64,000 nt of DNA from Rickettsiales bacterium (GTDB lineage: Bacteria; Pseudomonadota; Alphaproteobacteria; Rickettsiales; JABCZZ01), in the NCBI GenBank assembly GCA_035765535.1, contig DASTXE010000001.1, forward strand, positions 350,322 through 414,321, read 5' to 3'. Positions 43,294-52,177 of this stretch are shown here, one piece after another. The position numbers and the translations under genes were made by a program. Below the pieces are notes generated by a model. It was not told the origin of the DNA. It did no database searches and saw only the letters and a list, made by a program, of their open reading frames with translations. Position 1 is the stretch's first letter, and each line of letters opens with the position of its first letter.

Positions 43294-44346
43294 TCACCCG
43301 TTCGCAATCGTAGCGATATCAATCACAAAGCGGTAGCGCACATCGCTTTTCAGCACGCGTTCATAGGCTTCGTTAATCTTCTGCGCCGGGATCAGCTCAA
43401 TATCGGGCGTGACATTATGCTTGCCGCAGAAATCCAGCATTTCCTGCGTTTCCTTGATACCGCCGATGAGCGACCCGGCAAGGCTTCTGCGGCCCATGAT
43501 GAGGGAGAACGCGCCGAGCGGCACCTGTTCTTCCGGCACGCCGACCAGCACCATCGTCCCGTCCACCTTCAGAAGGTTCAGGTACTCATTCCAGTCAATC
43601 TTGGCGGAAACCGTGTTGATGATCAGGTCAAAATGGCCTTTGAGCTTCTCAAACGTCTCCGGCTCGGAGGTGCTGTAGAAATAATCCGCCCCCATGCGCT
43701 TTCCGTCTTCCTGTTTCTTGAGCGAATGGCTGAGCACCGTCACTTCCGCGCCCATCGCATGCGCGAGCTTCACACCCATATGGCCAAGCCCGCCAAGGCC
43801 GACAATGGCAACCTTCTTGCCCGGCCCGGCATTCCAGTGCTTAAGCGGGGAATAAAGCGTAATGCCCGCGCACAGCAGGGGTGCGGCAGCGTCCAGCGGG
43901 AGATTGTCCGGCATTCTGAGTACATAATTTTCATCCACGACGATATGCTGCGAATATCCGCCCTGCGAAAGCGTCTTTCCGTCGCGCTCGATAGCGTTGT
44001 AAGTGGCCGTCATGCCCTCGTCGCAGAACTGTTCCAGCCCGCTATGGCAATGCTCGCAGTGGCGGCAGGAATCGACAAAGCAGCCCACGCCGACCTTATC
44101 CCCGACCTTGTATTTACTGACCTTGCTGCCCACGCTTGCAACCACGCCGGCGATTTCATGCCCCGGCACCATGGGGAACAACGCGCCGCCCCATTCCTCT
44201 TTCACCTGATGAATGTCGGAATGGCAGATGCCGCAATATTTGATATCGATAACGACATCATGCTCGCGCGGTTCACGGCGTTCGAAGTGATAAGAACCTA
44301 AAGGGGCTTTGGCTTTCATGGCAGCGTAACCGGTCGTCTTGATCAT
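43294..44346 (-). CDS. Zinc-dependent alcohol dehydrogenase (YahK/CAD type)
   Basis: A 350-residue medium-chain dehydrogenase reducing aldehydes with NADPH in most relatives. Catalytic zinc ligands are in CGICHSDIH and GHEIAG. The structural zinc cysteines are in [15 protein letters not shown], and the Rossmann motif is [13 protein letters not shown]. The order and the [11 protein letters not shown] region match the cinnamyl-alcohol/YahK branch. The ATG at 44346 follows GGAGG. It stands alone between the AT-rich gene and secB. Confidence 0.93.
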   Translation of the reverse strand: MIKTTGYAAMKAKAPLGSYHFERREPREHDVVIDIKYCGICHSDIHQVKEEWGGALFPMVPGHEIAGVVASVGSKVSKYKVGDKVGVGCFVDSCRHCEHCHSGLEQFCDEGMTATYNAIERDGKTLSQGGYSQHIVVDENYVLRMPDNLPLDAAAPLLCAGITLYSPLKHWNAGPGKKVAIVGLGGLGHMGVKLAHAMGAEVTVLSHSLKKQEDGKRMGADYFYSTSEPETFEKLKGHFDLIINTVSAKIDWNEYLNLLKVDGTMVLVGVPEEQVPLGAFSLIMGRRSLAGSLIGGIKETQEMLDFCGKHNVTPDIELIPAQKINEAYERVLKSDVRYRFVIDIATIANG

Positions 44347-44401
44347 GGGATCCTCCGTCAGTGGCTGTTAAGATAAAAACGTAAAGCTTTAAGCGGGCAG
44401 G

Positions 44402-44875
44402 TTAGCTTGCGGCTTTCTCAGGCTGCTGTTCCTGCTGCTTTTTATTGTGCTCGTACAGCGCCGTGAAATCGATCGGCTCCAGCATGAGCGGCTGGAATCC
44501 GCCGTCACGCGTAACGTCCGACATGATGCGGCGCGCGAATGGGAAAAGAATCGTGGCGCAATCGATAAACAGCACCTGTTCCGTCTTTTCTTCCGGAATA
44601 TTCACCAGCTGCACGATGCCGGAATAATCCAGCTCCACAACAAACAGCGTGTTTTCCTTGCCCTTGGCATGAACCGTGATGTTCATTGTGAGCTCAAAAT
44701 GCTCATCATTGAGGCGCTGGGCACGCAGAGCCACGCCGACATTGATCGTCGGCTGCATTTCCGGGCGCACGAGCGTGTGCGGGGCATGCGGATTCTCAAA
44801 TGACAGATCCTTGATATACTGCCCCTTCATGATGAAGCGGGAGCCTTGATTTGCGTCGTTATTCTGGTCTGTCAT
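44402..44875 (-). CDS. secB: Protein-export chaperone SecB
   Basis: SecB keeps preproteins unfolded and delivers them to SecA. The 157-residue protein has the family pattern: QYIKDLSFENPHAPHTL, INVGVALRAQRLNDEHFEL, VVELDYSGIVQLVNIPE, and LFPFARRIMSDVTRDGGFQP. The ATG at 44875 follows AGAGG at 4 bases; a slightly longer reading frame upstream lacks this support. Confidence 0.95.
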   Translation of the reverse strand: MTDQNNDANQGSRFIMKGQYIKDLSFENPHAPHTLVRPEMQPTINVGVALRAQRLNDEHFELTMNITVHAKGKENTLFVVELDYSGIVQLVNIPEEKTEQVLFIDCATILFPFARRIMSDVTRDGGFQPLMLEPIDFTALYEHNKKQQEQQPEKAAS

Positions 44876-44977
44876 AATGCCTCTGAAACTAAAATCGGAC
44901 AAAAATATCTACGATTATTATCTTGCTTATGCAAGCATATAAGATAACGTCAGGCAAAACCTTTGCGGGGAGATGCA

Positions 44978-46783
44978 ATGCGTAAAATCTTCATGCTGGC
45001 CTGTATGGCGTTTTTCTATGCGTGGGCGATGCCTGCGGCTGCAACAGAGGCGGCGCACGAAGGCGAACCGGCCTATGGCCTGTCCGTTTTCGGCAAGCTG
45101 AAATATCCGGAGAACTTCAAGCATTTCGACTATGTCAATCCGGATGCGCCCAAGGGCGGCGATGTCCGCATGTTCGATGCCGGCTCGTTCGATAATCTCA
45201 ACCCTTTTATCGTCAAAGGCAATAAGGCGCCTGCCATCACCATGCTGTTTGAAAGCCTGATGGTGCCTTCTTACGACGAACCAGAATCCATGTATGGGCT
45301 GATTGCCAAAAGCGCAATCCTTGCGCCGGACCGCAGCCATATCGATTTCATCATGCGCCCCGAAGCGCGCTTTCAGGATGGCAGCTCCATCACTGCGGAC
45401 GATGTGGTCTTTTCATTCAATACGCTGAAGGAAAAGGGCGATCCGACTTACCGCATCACTTATGATTCCATCGCTTCCGTGGTCAAGCTGGACGAGCACA
45501 AGGTTCGCTTCAATTTCAGCGACACGACCAAGCGCGAGCTGCCGCTGATAGCCGCCGGAATGCCAATCCTTTCCAAAGCCTATTACAGCACGCATGATTT
45601 TACACAAACCACGCTGACACCGCCGCTCGGCAGCGGGCCCTACCGCGTCAAATCGGTCGATCAGGGCAGGAGCATCACTTATGAGCGCGTGAAGAATTAC
45701 TGGGGAGCAAAGCTTCCGGTGAATGTGGGGCAATATAATTTTAACACCATCACTGTCACCATGTATCGCGACGAAACTGTGGCGCTGGAGGCTTTCAAGG
45801 CCGGGGCATATGATTACAGGCTGGAAAATATCGCACGCGTCTGGGCGACCGGCTATGACTGTCCGGCGCTGCGAGCAGGGAAGATCAAGAAAATAGAATT
45901 CCCGAATCAGGTGCCGCAGGGAATGCAGGGATTTGCGTTTAATATAAGGCGGGATAAATTCTCCGACTGGCGCGTACGCAAGGCCATCGGCCAGACGCTG
46001 GATTTCCAGTGGATGAATAAAAGCCTGTTCTTCAGCGCCTATAAGCGCGATGACAGTTTCTTCCTGAACACGCAATATGCGGCAAAAGGCCTGCCGAGTG
46101 ATGCGGAAAAGAAGCTTCTGGAGCCCTATAAGGATGAACTGCCGCCCGGCATTTTGAGCGAACCCTTTACACTGCCGGTGACCGATGGTTCCGGCAATAA
46201 CCGTGCGCAGCTTATTGAAGCCGATAAACTGCTGAATGAGGCAGGATGGATCATCAAGAACGGCAAGCGTGTAAACGCAAAAACCGGTGAGCCGCTGACA
46301 TTTGAATTCTTACTGAATTCGCCGACATTCGAGCGTGTGGTCGCGCCGATGCGGGAAGGGCTGGCGCGGCTCGGCATCAATGCGACAATACGGGTGGCGG
46401 ATGCCGCGCAGTTTGAAAAACGCCTGGAAACCTTCGATTACGATGTCATCGTGATGGTCTTCAACCGCAATGTATTCTTCCCCGGCAACGAGCAGATGGC
46501 CTACTGGCATTCCTCGCAGAGTAAAGTGGAAGGCAGCAATAACGTGATCGGCACGAACAGCAAAGTGATCGATATGCTGCTGTCGAAGATCACGAGCGCC
46601 AAGACGGAAGAAGAACTTATTCCGCCGGCGCGCGCGCTTGACAGGGTGCTGCTATGGGAGAATTATGTGATCCCCAACTGGTATCTGGGAGCCTACAGGA
46701 TGGCGTACTGGGATAAGTTCAGCCAGCCTGCGGTCAAGCCCAAATACTCACCGGGCTTTCCCTTTACGTGGTGGATGAAGTAA
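44978..46783 (+). CDS. yejA: ABC transporter substrate-binding protein YejA-like
   Basis: A 601-residue periplasmic solute-binding protein (family SBP_bac_5) with a signal peptide (about 1-22, ending MPAAAT). The YejA-like start of the mature part is AYGLSVFGKLKYPENFKHFD and YVNPDAPKGGDVRM; the C-terminus ends PKYSPGFPFTWWMK. YejABEF imports microcin C and oligopeptides in E. coli. The ATG at 44978 with GGGGAG was chosen over an upstream TTG. yejB follows immediately. Confidence 0.92.
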   Translation: MRKIFMLACMAFFYAWAMPAAATEAAHEGEPAYGLSVFGKLKYPENFKHFDYVNPDAPKGGDVRMFDAGSFDNLNPFIVKGNKAPAITMLFESLMVPSYDEPESMYGLIAKSAILAPDRSHIDFIMRPEARFQDGSSITADDVVFSFNTLKEKGDPTYRITYDSIASVVKLDEHKVRFNFSDTTKRELPLIAAGMPILSKAYYSTHDFTQTTLTPPLGSGPYRVKSVDQGRSITYERVKNYWGAKLPVNVGQYNFNTITVTMYRDETVALEAFKAGAYDYRLENIARVWATGYDCPALRAGKIKKIEFPNQVPQGMQGFAFNIRRDKFSDWRVRKAIGQTLDFQWMNKSLFFSAYKRDDSFFLNTQYAAKGLPSDAEKKLLEPYKDELPPGILSEPFTLPVTDGSGNNRAQLIEADKLLNEAGWIIKNGKRVNAKTGEPLTFEFLLNSPTFERVVAPMREGLARLGINATIRVADAAQFEKRLETFDYDVIVMVFNRNVFFPGNEQMAYWHSSQSKVEGSNNVIGTNSKVIDMLLSKITSAKTEEELIPPARALDRVLLWENYVIPNWYLGAYRMAYWDKFSQPAVKPKYSPGFPFTWWMK

Positions 46784-47893
46784 ATGCTGGGATATATTTT
46801 TCGCCGCCTGCTGCTGGTCATCCCGACATTGTTCGGCATCATGGCGATCAATTTCATCATCGTACAGGCCGCACCCGGCGGGCCGGTAGAGCGTATGATT
46901 GCGCGTATCAAGCATGCGGATATGGGAGCAACCGAGCGTATCAGCAGCATGGGAGGGGAACTGAGCGGCATGCGTGCTTCCTCTGTACCGCAGTCGGGTC
47001 CGAATTCCCAATATATGGGCGCGCAAGGGGTGGACCCCAACCTGATCAAGCAGATTGAAAAAATGTATGGGTTCGACAAGCCGCCACTTGAGCGGTTCGT
47101 GCTGATGGTAAAAAACTATCTGCGCTTCGATTTCGGCAAAAGTTATTTCCGGGATGAATCAGTGACGAAACTGATCATGGAGAAAATGCCGGTTTCCATT
47201 TCATTGGGGCTGTGGACCACACTATTGGCCTATCTCATTTCCATTCCGCTTGGGATTATCAAAGCAGTCAAAGACGGGGAGCGATTCGATGTCTGGTCGA
47301 GCACCGTCATCATCATCGGCTATGCTATTCCGAGCTTCCTGTTCGCCATATTCCTGATTATTCTCTTCTCCGGCGGCAATTACTGGAACATCTTCCCGAT
47401 GCGCGGTCTTGTCTCGGATAACTGGCACGATCTTTCCACATGGGGAAAGATCAGCGACTATCTGTGGCATATGGTTCTGCCCGTTACTGCCATGACGGTG
47501 GGAGGATTCGCCAGCCTGACGATGCTGACCAAGAATTCATTCCTGGATGAAATCGGCAAGCAATATGTGGTGACCGCACGTGCGAAGGGGTTAAACAACC
47601 GTCAGGTATTATTTAACCACATATTCCGCAATGCCATGCTGATCGTCATTTCCGGCTTTCCCGCGGCCTTTATCGGTGTGCTGTTCAAAAGTGCATTGTT
47701 GATCGAAATCGTATTCTCGCTGGACGGTATGGGATTGCTGGGGTTTGAGGCTGCCATCAATCGCGATTATCCCGTCATGTTCGGAATGCTCTATATTTTC
47801 ACGCTGATTGGGCTGGTATTGAACCTGATCGGTGACCTGACTTATGTGCTGGTCGATCCGCGTATCGACTTTGAAAGACGGGGCAATGCCTGA
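46784..47893 (+). CDS. yejB: ABC transporter permease YejB-like
   Basis: A 369-residue inner-membrane permease of the peptide/nickel class. An N-terminal helix ([20 protein letters not shown]) is followed by a periplasmic insert rich in Met/Gly/Ser that is typical of YejB, about five more helices, and the EAA-like loop [20 protein letters not shown]. It ends [11 protein letters not shown], as in YejB. The gene begins at the base after the yejA stop. The usual partners yejE and yejF do not follow; a MarR gene does. Confidence 0.93.
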   Translation: MLGYIFRRLLLVIPTLFGIMAINFIIVQAAPGGPVERMIARIKHADMGATERISSMGGELSGMRASSVPQSGPNSQYMGAQGVDPNLIKQIEKMYGFDKPPLERFVLMVKNYLRFDFGKSYFRDESVTKLIMEKMPVSISLGLWTTLLAYLISIPLGIIKAVKDGERFDVWSSTVIIIGYAIPSFLFAIFLIILFSGGNYWNIFPMRGLVSDNWHDLSTWGKISDYLWHMVLPVTAMTVGGFASLTMLTKNSFLDEIGKQYVVTARAKGLNNRQVLFNHIFRNAMLIVISGFPAAFIGVLFKSALLIEIVFSLDGMGLLGFEAAINRDYPVMFGMLYIFTLIGLVLNLIGDLTYVLVDPRIDFERRGNA

Positions 47894-47921
47894 GGGCTTT
47901 CTGAAGAAAAGGCGCTAGGGG

Positions 47922-47964
47922 TTGACTATACAGCATAAAAAGAGTAAATTACTGCTCAGGCAGT
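47922..47964 (+). promoter_or_regulatory. Promoter and candidate operator of the marR gene
   Basis: TTGACT (47922-47927) and TAAATT (47945-47950) are 17 bases apart. Directly after lies the inverted repeat ACTGC-TCAG-GCAGT (47951-47964), which would cover the transcription start. MarR proteins often repress their own gene from such sites, so autoregulation is likely. Confidence 0.55.
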
Positions 47965-47981
47965 GATAATGAACATGGCTT

Positions 47982-48443
47982 ATGAAAAACGCATATTACT
48001 CTGCAGATGATTACCAGGCACACCGTAGCATTGGCTATCTGCTGCGCAGTTCCAGCAAGCTGATGACGCAGCATGTAGAGGCTTTGTTTGCGGAAGAAGA
48101 AGTCAGCTTTGTGCAGTGGGTGATCCTGATTAACCTGCGCGACAAGCTCGCGACGACGGCGGCGGAGCTCTGCCAGGGTATCTGCCATGACAGCGGCGCC
48201 TTGACGCGCGTGCTGGAGCAGCTAGAAAAACGCGGCCTGATTCAAAAGAAACGCAGCCAGAAAGACCGGCGCACGGTGGAGCTGAAATTAACGGCAGCCG
48301 GGCACAAAGCCATCCAGACCGTGCTGCCGCGTATTGTGGGTTTCCTCAATAACCTGCTGGATGACGACTTCACCAAAGACGAAATAGACACGCTGATCAA
48401 TCTGCTCAGCCGCCTGAAAACGAAGCTCTCTCAGGTGTCCTAG
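47982..48443 (+). CDS. MarR-family transcriptional regulator
   Basis: A 153-residue DNA-binding protein with the MarR winged helix: the recognition region CHDSGALTRVLEQLEKRGLI is followed by the wing KKRSQKDRRTVELKLTAAG. The N-terminal and C-terminal helices form the dimer interface. Ligand and targets are unknown. It lies 88 bases after yejB with its own promoter, so it is probably not part of the transporter operon. Confidence 0.92.
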   Translation: MKNAYYSADDYQAHRSIGYLLRSSSKLMTQHVEALFAEEEVSFVQWVILINLRDKLATTAAELCQGICHDSGALTRVLEQLEKRGLIQKKRSQKDRRTVELKLTAAGHKAIQTVLPRIVGFLNNLLDDDFTKDEIDTLINLLSRLKTKLSQVS

Positions 48444-48913
48444 GCGCGGGTCAGCGTGCGTGCGGCAAAGGTCTTGTTCGCAGGTGCCTGATAAGTGTAA
48501 TGCTGCTCTTCTTCGGCCACCAGATTGTCCAGATATTTCGCTTCGCACAGGCTGTAGAAGCCCTGCCAGTGCTTTCCAAGATCAAACACCCTGTAAAGCT
48601 TGTCGTTCTTGACCTTCTCATCAGCGTCGATATCGGCAAAATGGCTGCTGAGCTTTACCATGACGGGCTTCATGACGCCCTGGAACAGGATAAAGATGTC
48701 ACCATCTTCGCACAGATAGACAAAGCCGCCCATATCTTCCATCAGGCTGATGATCGGCTTGACGATGAAGTTGGAATAAAGCGACTGGTTATTGCGTTCC
48801 GGCTTGTCGGAAAATTTCAGGTAAACGCAACGCCAGCTCTCATGCGGCTCCTGGCCTAGTGCTTCGGCTTTATCAAACAGAAGATTGACGGTATTGCGGT
48901 TGATAATCTTCAT
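48440..48913 (-). CDS. Conserved-looking protein of unknown function
   Basis: Not recognised. The 157-residue product is a soluble alpha/beta protein with no signal peptide. Notable segments are ESWRCVYLKFSDKPE, GGFVYLCEDGDIFILFQG and YRVFDLGKHWQGFYSLCEAK. The ATG at 48913 has a strong ribosome site (GAGGAG, 8 bases away), so it is probably expressed. It is convergent with the MarR gene and overlaps it by 4 bases. Confidence 0.6.
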   Translation of the reverse strand: MKIINRNTVNLLFDKAEALGQEPHESWRCVYLKFSDKPERNNQSLYSNFIVKPIISLMEDMGGFVYLCEDGDIFILFQGVMKPVMVKLSSHFADIDADEKVKNDKLYRVFDLGKHWQGFYSLCEAKYLDNLVAEEEQHYTYQAPANKTFAARTLTRA

Positions 48914-49101
48914 ATTAAATGCTCCTCATTCGGTTTCTGCTATAAGATAAGCAAGCCCCGTGCCAAAAATGGGATTAGAGAATATATAAATAACAATAGG
49001 TTGTTTGTGTAAATAAAGCATAAATGCCGTAGCGCACCATGAAAGTACGCGCCAGAAGGCACAATTTGCCGGACATTTTTAACCAATCGGGGCAAAAAAG
49101 G

Positions 49102-50079
49102 TTAAGCCACTTCGCCCATCAGCTCTACATTGAAGCAGCGCTGGTAATATTCCGCGATGACAGGCTTTTCCGTTTCGTCGCATTTATTCATGAACGTCAT
49201 ACGGAAAGCCGTATCGACATTGTCGAATATGCGCGCGTTTTCCGCCCAGCTGATAACCGTGCGCGGCGACATGACGACGGAAATATCGCCCGCCTTGAAG
49301 CCTTCACGCGTCATGCCCGCCATGGCGACCATGGATTTGATAAGCGCCTTGCCTTTGGCGTTGTTATAGGTCGGGGATTTGGCCAGTACGATGGCGATTT
49401 CTTCTTCTTCCGGCAGGTAATTAAGCGTGGCGATGATGTTCCAGCGATCCATCTGGCCCTGGTTGATGGGCTGTGTGCCATGATAAAGCCCGCTCGTATC
49501 GCCAAGCCCCACCGTGTTCGTGGTTGCAAAAATGCGGAAATACGGATGCGGCGTAATAACGCGGTTCTGGTCGAGCAGGGTAAGCTTGCCTTGTGCTTCC
49601 AGCACGCGCTGGATCACAAACATCACATCCGGGCGCGCGGCGTCATATTCGTCAAGCACCAGTGCCACCGGACGCTGCAGCGACCAGGGGAGGATGCCTT
49701 CCTGGAATGCCGTAATCTGCTTGCCTTCCTGCAGGATGATAGCGTCCTTGCCGATCAGATCCACGCGCGTAACATGGCTGTCGAGATTCACGCGGATGCA
49801 CTGCCAGTTCAGGCGCGCCGCCACCTGTTCGATATGCGTGGATTTGCCCGTGCCGTGGAACCCCTGCACGAGCACTTTGCGATTATGCATGAACCCGGCG
49901 AGGATCGCGCGCGTAACTTCCTCGTTGAAACGGTAAGCCGGATCGATCTCCGGTACATGGCTGTCCGCAGTGGAGTAGGCGGGAACCTTCATATCCGTAC
50001 TGAGGCCGAACACTTCCTTCGCCGAAACGGTGATATCCGGTTCGCCGGATTCCTTCTTATTTTTCATCTTGCTTTCCAT
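49102..50079 (-). CDS. cobS: CobS-like AAA+ ATPase
   Basis: A 325-residue MoxR-like ATPase matching the CobS subunit of aerobic cobaltochelatase, which drives cobalt insertion into hydrogenobyrinate diamide. Walker A is GFHGTGKST, Walker B is ALVLDEYDAARPD, and sensor sequence is IFATTNTVGLGDTSGLYHGT. Many alphaproteobacteria keep a CobS/CobT-type pair without making cobalamin, so the role may differ. No cobT follows. The start overlaps the J-domain gene by 23 bases; the ATG at 50067 is an alternative. Confidence 0.88.
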   Translation of the reverse strand: MESKMKNKKESGEPDITVSAKEVFGLSTDMKVPAYSTADSHVPEIDPAYRFNEEVTRAILAGFMHNRKVLVQGFHGTGKSTHIEQVAARLNWQCIRVNLDSHVTRVDLIGKDAIILQEGKQITAFQEGILPWSLQRPVALVLDEYDAARPDVMFVIQRVLEAQGKLTLLDQNRVITPHPYFRIFATTNTVGLGDTSGLYHGTQPINQGQMDRWNIIATLNYLPEEEEIAIVLAKSPTYNNAKGKALIKSMVAMAGMTREGFKAGDISVVMSPRTVISWAENARIFDNVDTAFRMTFMNKCDETEKPVIAEYYQRCFNVELMGEVA

Positions 50080-50638
50080 AGGTTTCCATCAGCACTTTAT
50101 AGGCGCTTGTAATGCGCTTGAACATCTCTTCTGAAGCTTTATCACCCTTATTAACATCAGGATGGTGCTTCTTTACAAGCTTTTTGTACTGGGATTTGAT
50201 GGTCACAAGCGTTGCGTCCGCTTCCAGGTCGAGCGTCGCGAGCGCCTCGCGCAGCTTACGCGGAACAGCAGGGTGATACGAGTGTTTGGCCGCAGGTTGC
50301 TCATGGAACATATTGAAGAAGCTTTCACGCAGCTTTTCTGTCGCAAGGAACGCATTTGCACCACCCAGCCGTTCTTCTATGCTCCAGGTAGGCTTATGGC
50401 CATGCGCGGCCGCATCCATGAAATCCTCGATCTCCTTACGGCTCCAGCCTGCAAAATAGTCCCACGCCTGGTTGAACTCGCGGATATGCTTTAAACACAG
50501 ATACTGGTATTCATCGATCGAATGTCGCGATTTGGGAGCTTTATACTCCCCCGGCTCGCCACAACCCTCTACGGCGCATTGTCTTTGATTATCAGTATCT
50601 TTTTTTTCTTTTGTTTTTGCTCTCATGTGGCTATACAT
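50057..50638 (-). CDS. J-domain (DnaJ-like) protein
   Basis: A 193-residue protein with a C-terminal J domain: LEADATLVTIKSQYKKLVKK, then HHPDVNKGD carrying the HPD motif that activates Hsp70. The N-terminal part has a Cys pattern (CAVEGCGEPGEYKAP, then CLKHIREFN) and aromatic sequence before the J domain. This gene commonly precedes cobS in alphaproteobacteria, suggesting a shared complex. ATG codons at 50638 and 50626 are both possible starts. Confidence 0.88.
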   Translation of the reverse strand: MYSHMRAKTKEKKDTDNQRQCAVEGCGEPGEYKAPKSRHSIDEYQYLCLKHIREFNQAWDYFAGWSRKEIEDFMDAAAHGHKPTWSIEERLGGANAFLATEKLRESFFNMFHEQPAAKHSYHPAVPRKLREALATLDLEADATLVTIKSQYKKLVKKHHPDVNKGDKASEEMFKRITSAYKVLMETYGKQDEK

Positions 50639-50656
50639 AACGCAGAAATCAATTCT

Positions 50657-50684
50657 AGTATATATTGTACTTTTACCTTTTGAA
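50657..50684 (-). promoter_or_regulatory. Candidate promoter for the J-domain/cobS genes
   Basis: On the minus strand, TTCAAA (50684-50679) and TATACT (50662-50657) are 16 bases apart, giving a start near 50650 and a very short leader. The same 60-base gap must also drive the divergent diguanylate cyclase gene. Confidence 0.4.
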
Positions 50685-50699
50685 GTTTATACTTTCAGC

Positions 50700-51752
50700 A
50701 TGAAAAGCGAAGCGAGAAAGAATGAAACCCCGGCATTGAAGTATGCCAGGCAATCCCTGCTGTTGATGACGGAGCGCAATATCGAGCCGACTCCGATCAA
50801 TTATACCGTGTGGTATCATTACACGATGGGTGACATTAAGGAGCTGAACGCGGAGATCGACAAGTTCCTGCGCACGAAGACGCTTGTCATCACGGATGAT
50901 GTAAATATTTACCTCTACAACAAATACGTCCTCGCGCCGCAGCAGACGGAAGAAGAGGCAGTGACGGATACTTCCCAGAACGCGCAGACCGTGCTGGGTG
51001 AGATTATGGAAGTCATCAAGAAATTTAGCAGTGACACCGAGAATTATAATACGCAGATTGATTCCCACGTCACGGCGCTGTCAAAAAAGATTACCGATCC
51101 CGCGCTGAAGGAAATGGCGGCGGAGATCATCAACCGCGCCGTGGCGATCCGTGATTCCGGTTCCGAGCTCAGCTCGAAGCTGGAGGAATCCAAACGCGAG
51201 GTTGCCGTGCTTAAAACCAACCTTGAACGCGTGACGTATGAATCGCACCGCGACTTCCTGACGGGCGTGGGCAACCGCAAGGCGCTCGAAAAGCGCCTGG
51301 AAGAGCTCACACGCTGGTCGCGTGAGAATAACAACGCGGATCTGTGCCTGCTGATGATCGACATTGATCACTTCAAGAGCTTCAACGACAAGTTCGGCCA
51401 TCTGATCGGCGACGAAGTGCTGAAGAAGGTGGGGCAGGCGCTCGTGGATACGGTTAAGGGCAAGGACTTCGTCGGCCGTTATGGCGGTGAGGAATTCGCC
51501 ATCCTGCTGCCGAGCACGCCGCTTGCGGGTGCGCTGGTCGTGGGTGAAAATATCCGCAAGAATATCGAAGAGACGATCCTGCAGCGCAAGGATACGGGTG
51601 ATGTGATCGACAAGGTCACGGTTTCCATCGGCGTGGCGCGCTACCGCCCGGATCAGGATTCCGCCGCCGTCTTCATCAGCCGCGCCGACAACGCGCTTTA
51701 TCGCGCCAAAATGGGCGGCCGCAATCGTGTAACCCCGGAATCATTTAATTAG
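50700..51752 (+). CDS. Diguanylate cyclase (GGDEF domain)
   Basis: A 350-residue soluble enzyme making cyclic di-GMP from two GTP. The N-terminal 160 residues are helical and resemble the sensory region seen with alphaproteobacterial GGDEF proteins (ALKYARQSLLLMTERNIEPT, PINYTVWYHY). The GGDEF domain shows RDFLTGVGNRKALEKRL, MIDIDHFKSFNDKFGH and the active-site motif RYGGEEFAIL. No membrane segment is present. The ATG at 50700 fits the conserved start; an earlier ATG at 50625 would add an implausible hydrophobic leader. c-di-GMP fits with flagella and surface control. Confidence 0.92.
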   Translation: MKSEARKNETPALKYARQSLLLMTERNIEPTPINYTVWYHYTMGDIKELNAEIDKFLRTKTLVITDDVNIYLYNKYVLAPQQTEEEAVTDTSQNAQTVLGEIMEVIKKFSSDTENYNTQIDSHVTALSKKITDPALKEMAAEIINRAVAIRDSGSELSSKLEESKREVAVLKTNLERVTYESHRDFLTGVGNRKALEKRLEELTRWSRENNNADLCLLMIDIDHFKSFNDKFGHLIGDEVLKKVGQALVDTVKGKDFVGRYGGEEFAILLPSTPLAGALVVGENIRKNIEETILQRKDTGDVIDKVTVSIGVARYRPDQDSAAVFISRADNALYRAKMGGRNRVTPESFN

Positions 51753-51763
51753 TTTTGCTGTAG

Positions 51764-52177
51764 TTACGGTAGGTTATAAAGGGAAGGAAAAAATTTCTTC
51801 GCTTCCCTTAGAGCGCTCTCTATGCATTTTGCTTCCGTACAGGCATATTCTGCGCCCTGTGGACGTAAGGGCATGGGAAAATATTTCTGGTTTAGCTCCA
51901 GTGCGGTGTCGTCGATATTCGAATAGATGGTTTTATAGAAGCCAGTGTTATTATAGGATTGCACAATTTCTTCTTTAGTGAACTCTTTGTGCATCTTGGC
52001 CACTTCATCGATCAGCAGGGTTCTGAGTTTTTCATAATCGCCGAGCATCTTCATACCCAGCGGCAGGCTCCTTTTCATCTCGATGCTAATAGCATATTGG
52101 AGCAACATGCAGGTTGTTTGCAGTCCGGCATAAATCCGTGTCATCGAATCCAGGCTATCCGATCGGCTGGCGGTCAT
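51764..52177 (-). CDS. Small helical protein of unknown function
   Basis: Not recognised. The 137-residue product is predicted mostly helical, with a hydrophobic stretch (TTCMLLQYAIS) near residue 22, and two cysteines late (EYACTEAKCIESAL). Its ATG overlaps the stop of the disordered protein upstream (ATGA), so the two are made together. A partner or chaperone of that protein is possible by position only. Confidence 0.55.
   Translation of the reverse strand: MTASRSDSLDSMTRIYAGLQTTCMLLQYAISIEMKRSLPLGMKMLGDYEKLRTLLIDEVAKMHKEFTKEEIVQSYNNTGFYKTIYSNIDDTALELNQKYFPMPLRPQGAEYACTEAKCIESALREAKKFFPSLYNLP

Noticed and set aside
43417..44301. 294-residue plus-strand frame opposite the alcohol dehydrogenase
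   Set aside because: Antisense shadow; the minus-strand gene has all zinc ligands and a strong ribosome site.
49039..50112. 357-residue plus-strand frame opposite cobS
   Set aside because: Shadow of cobS on the other strand; low-information composition and no ribosome site.
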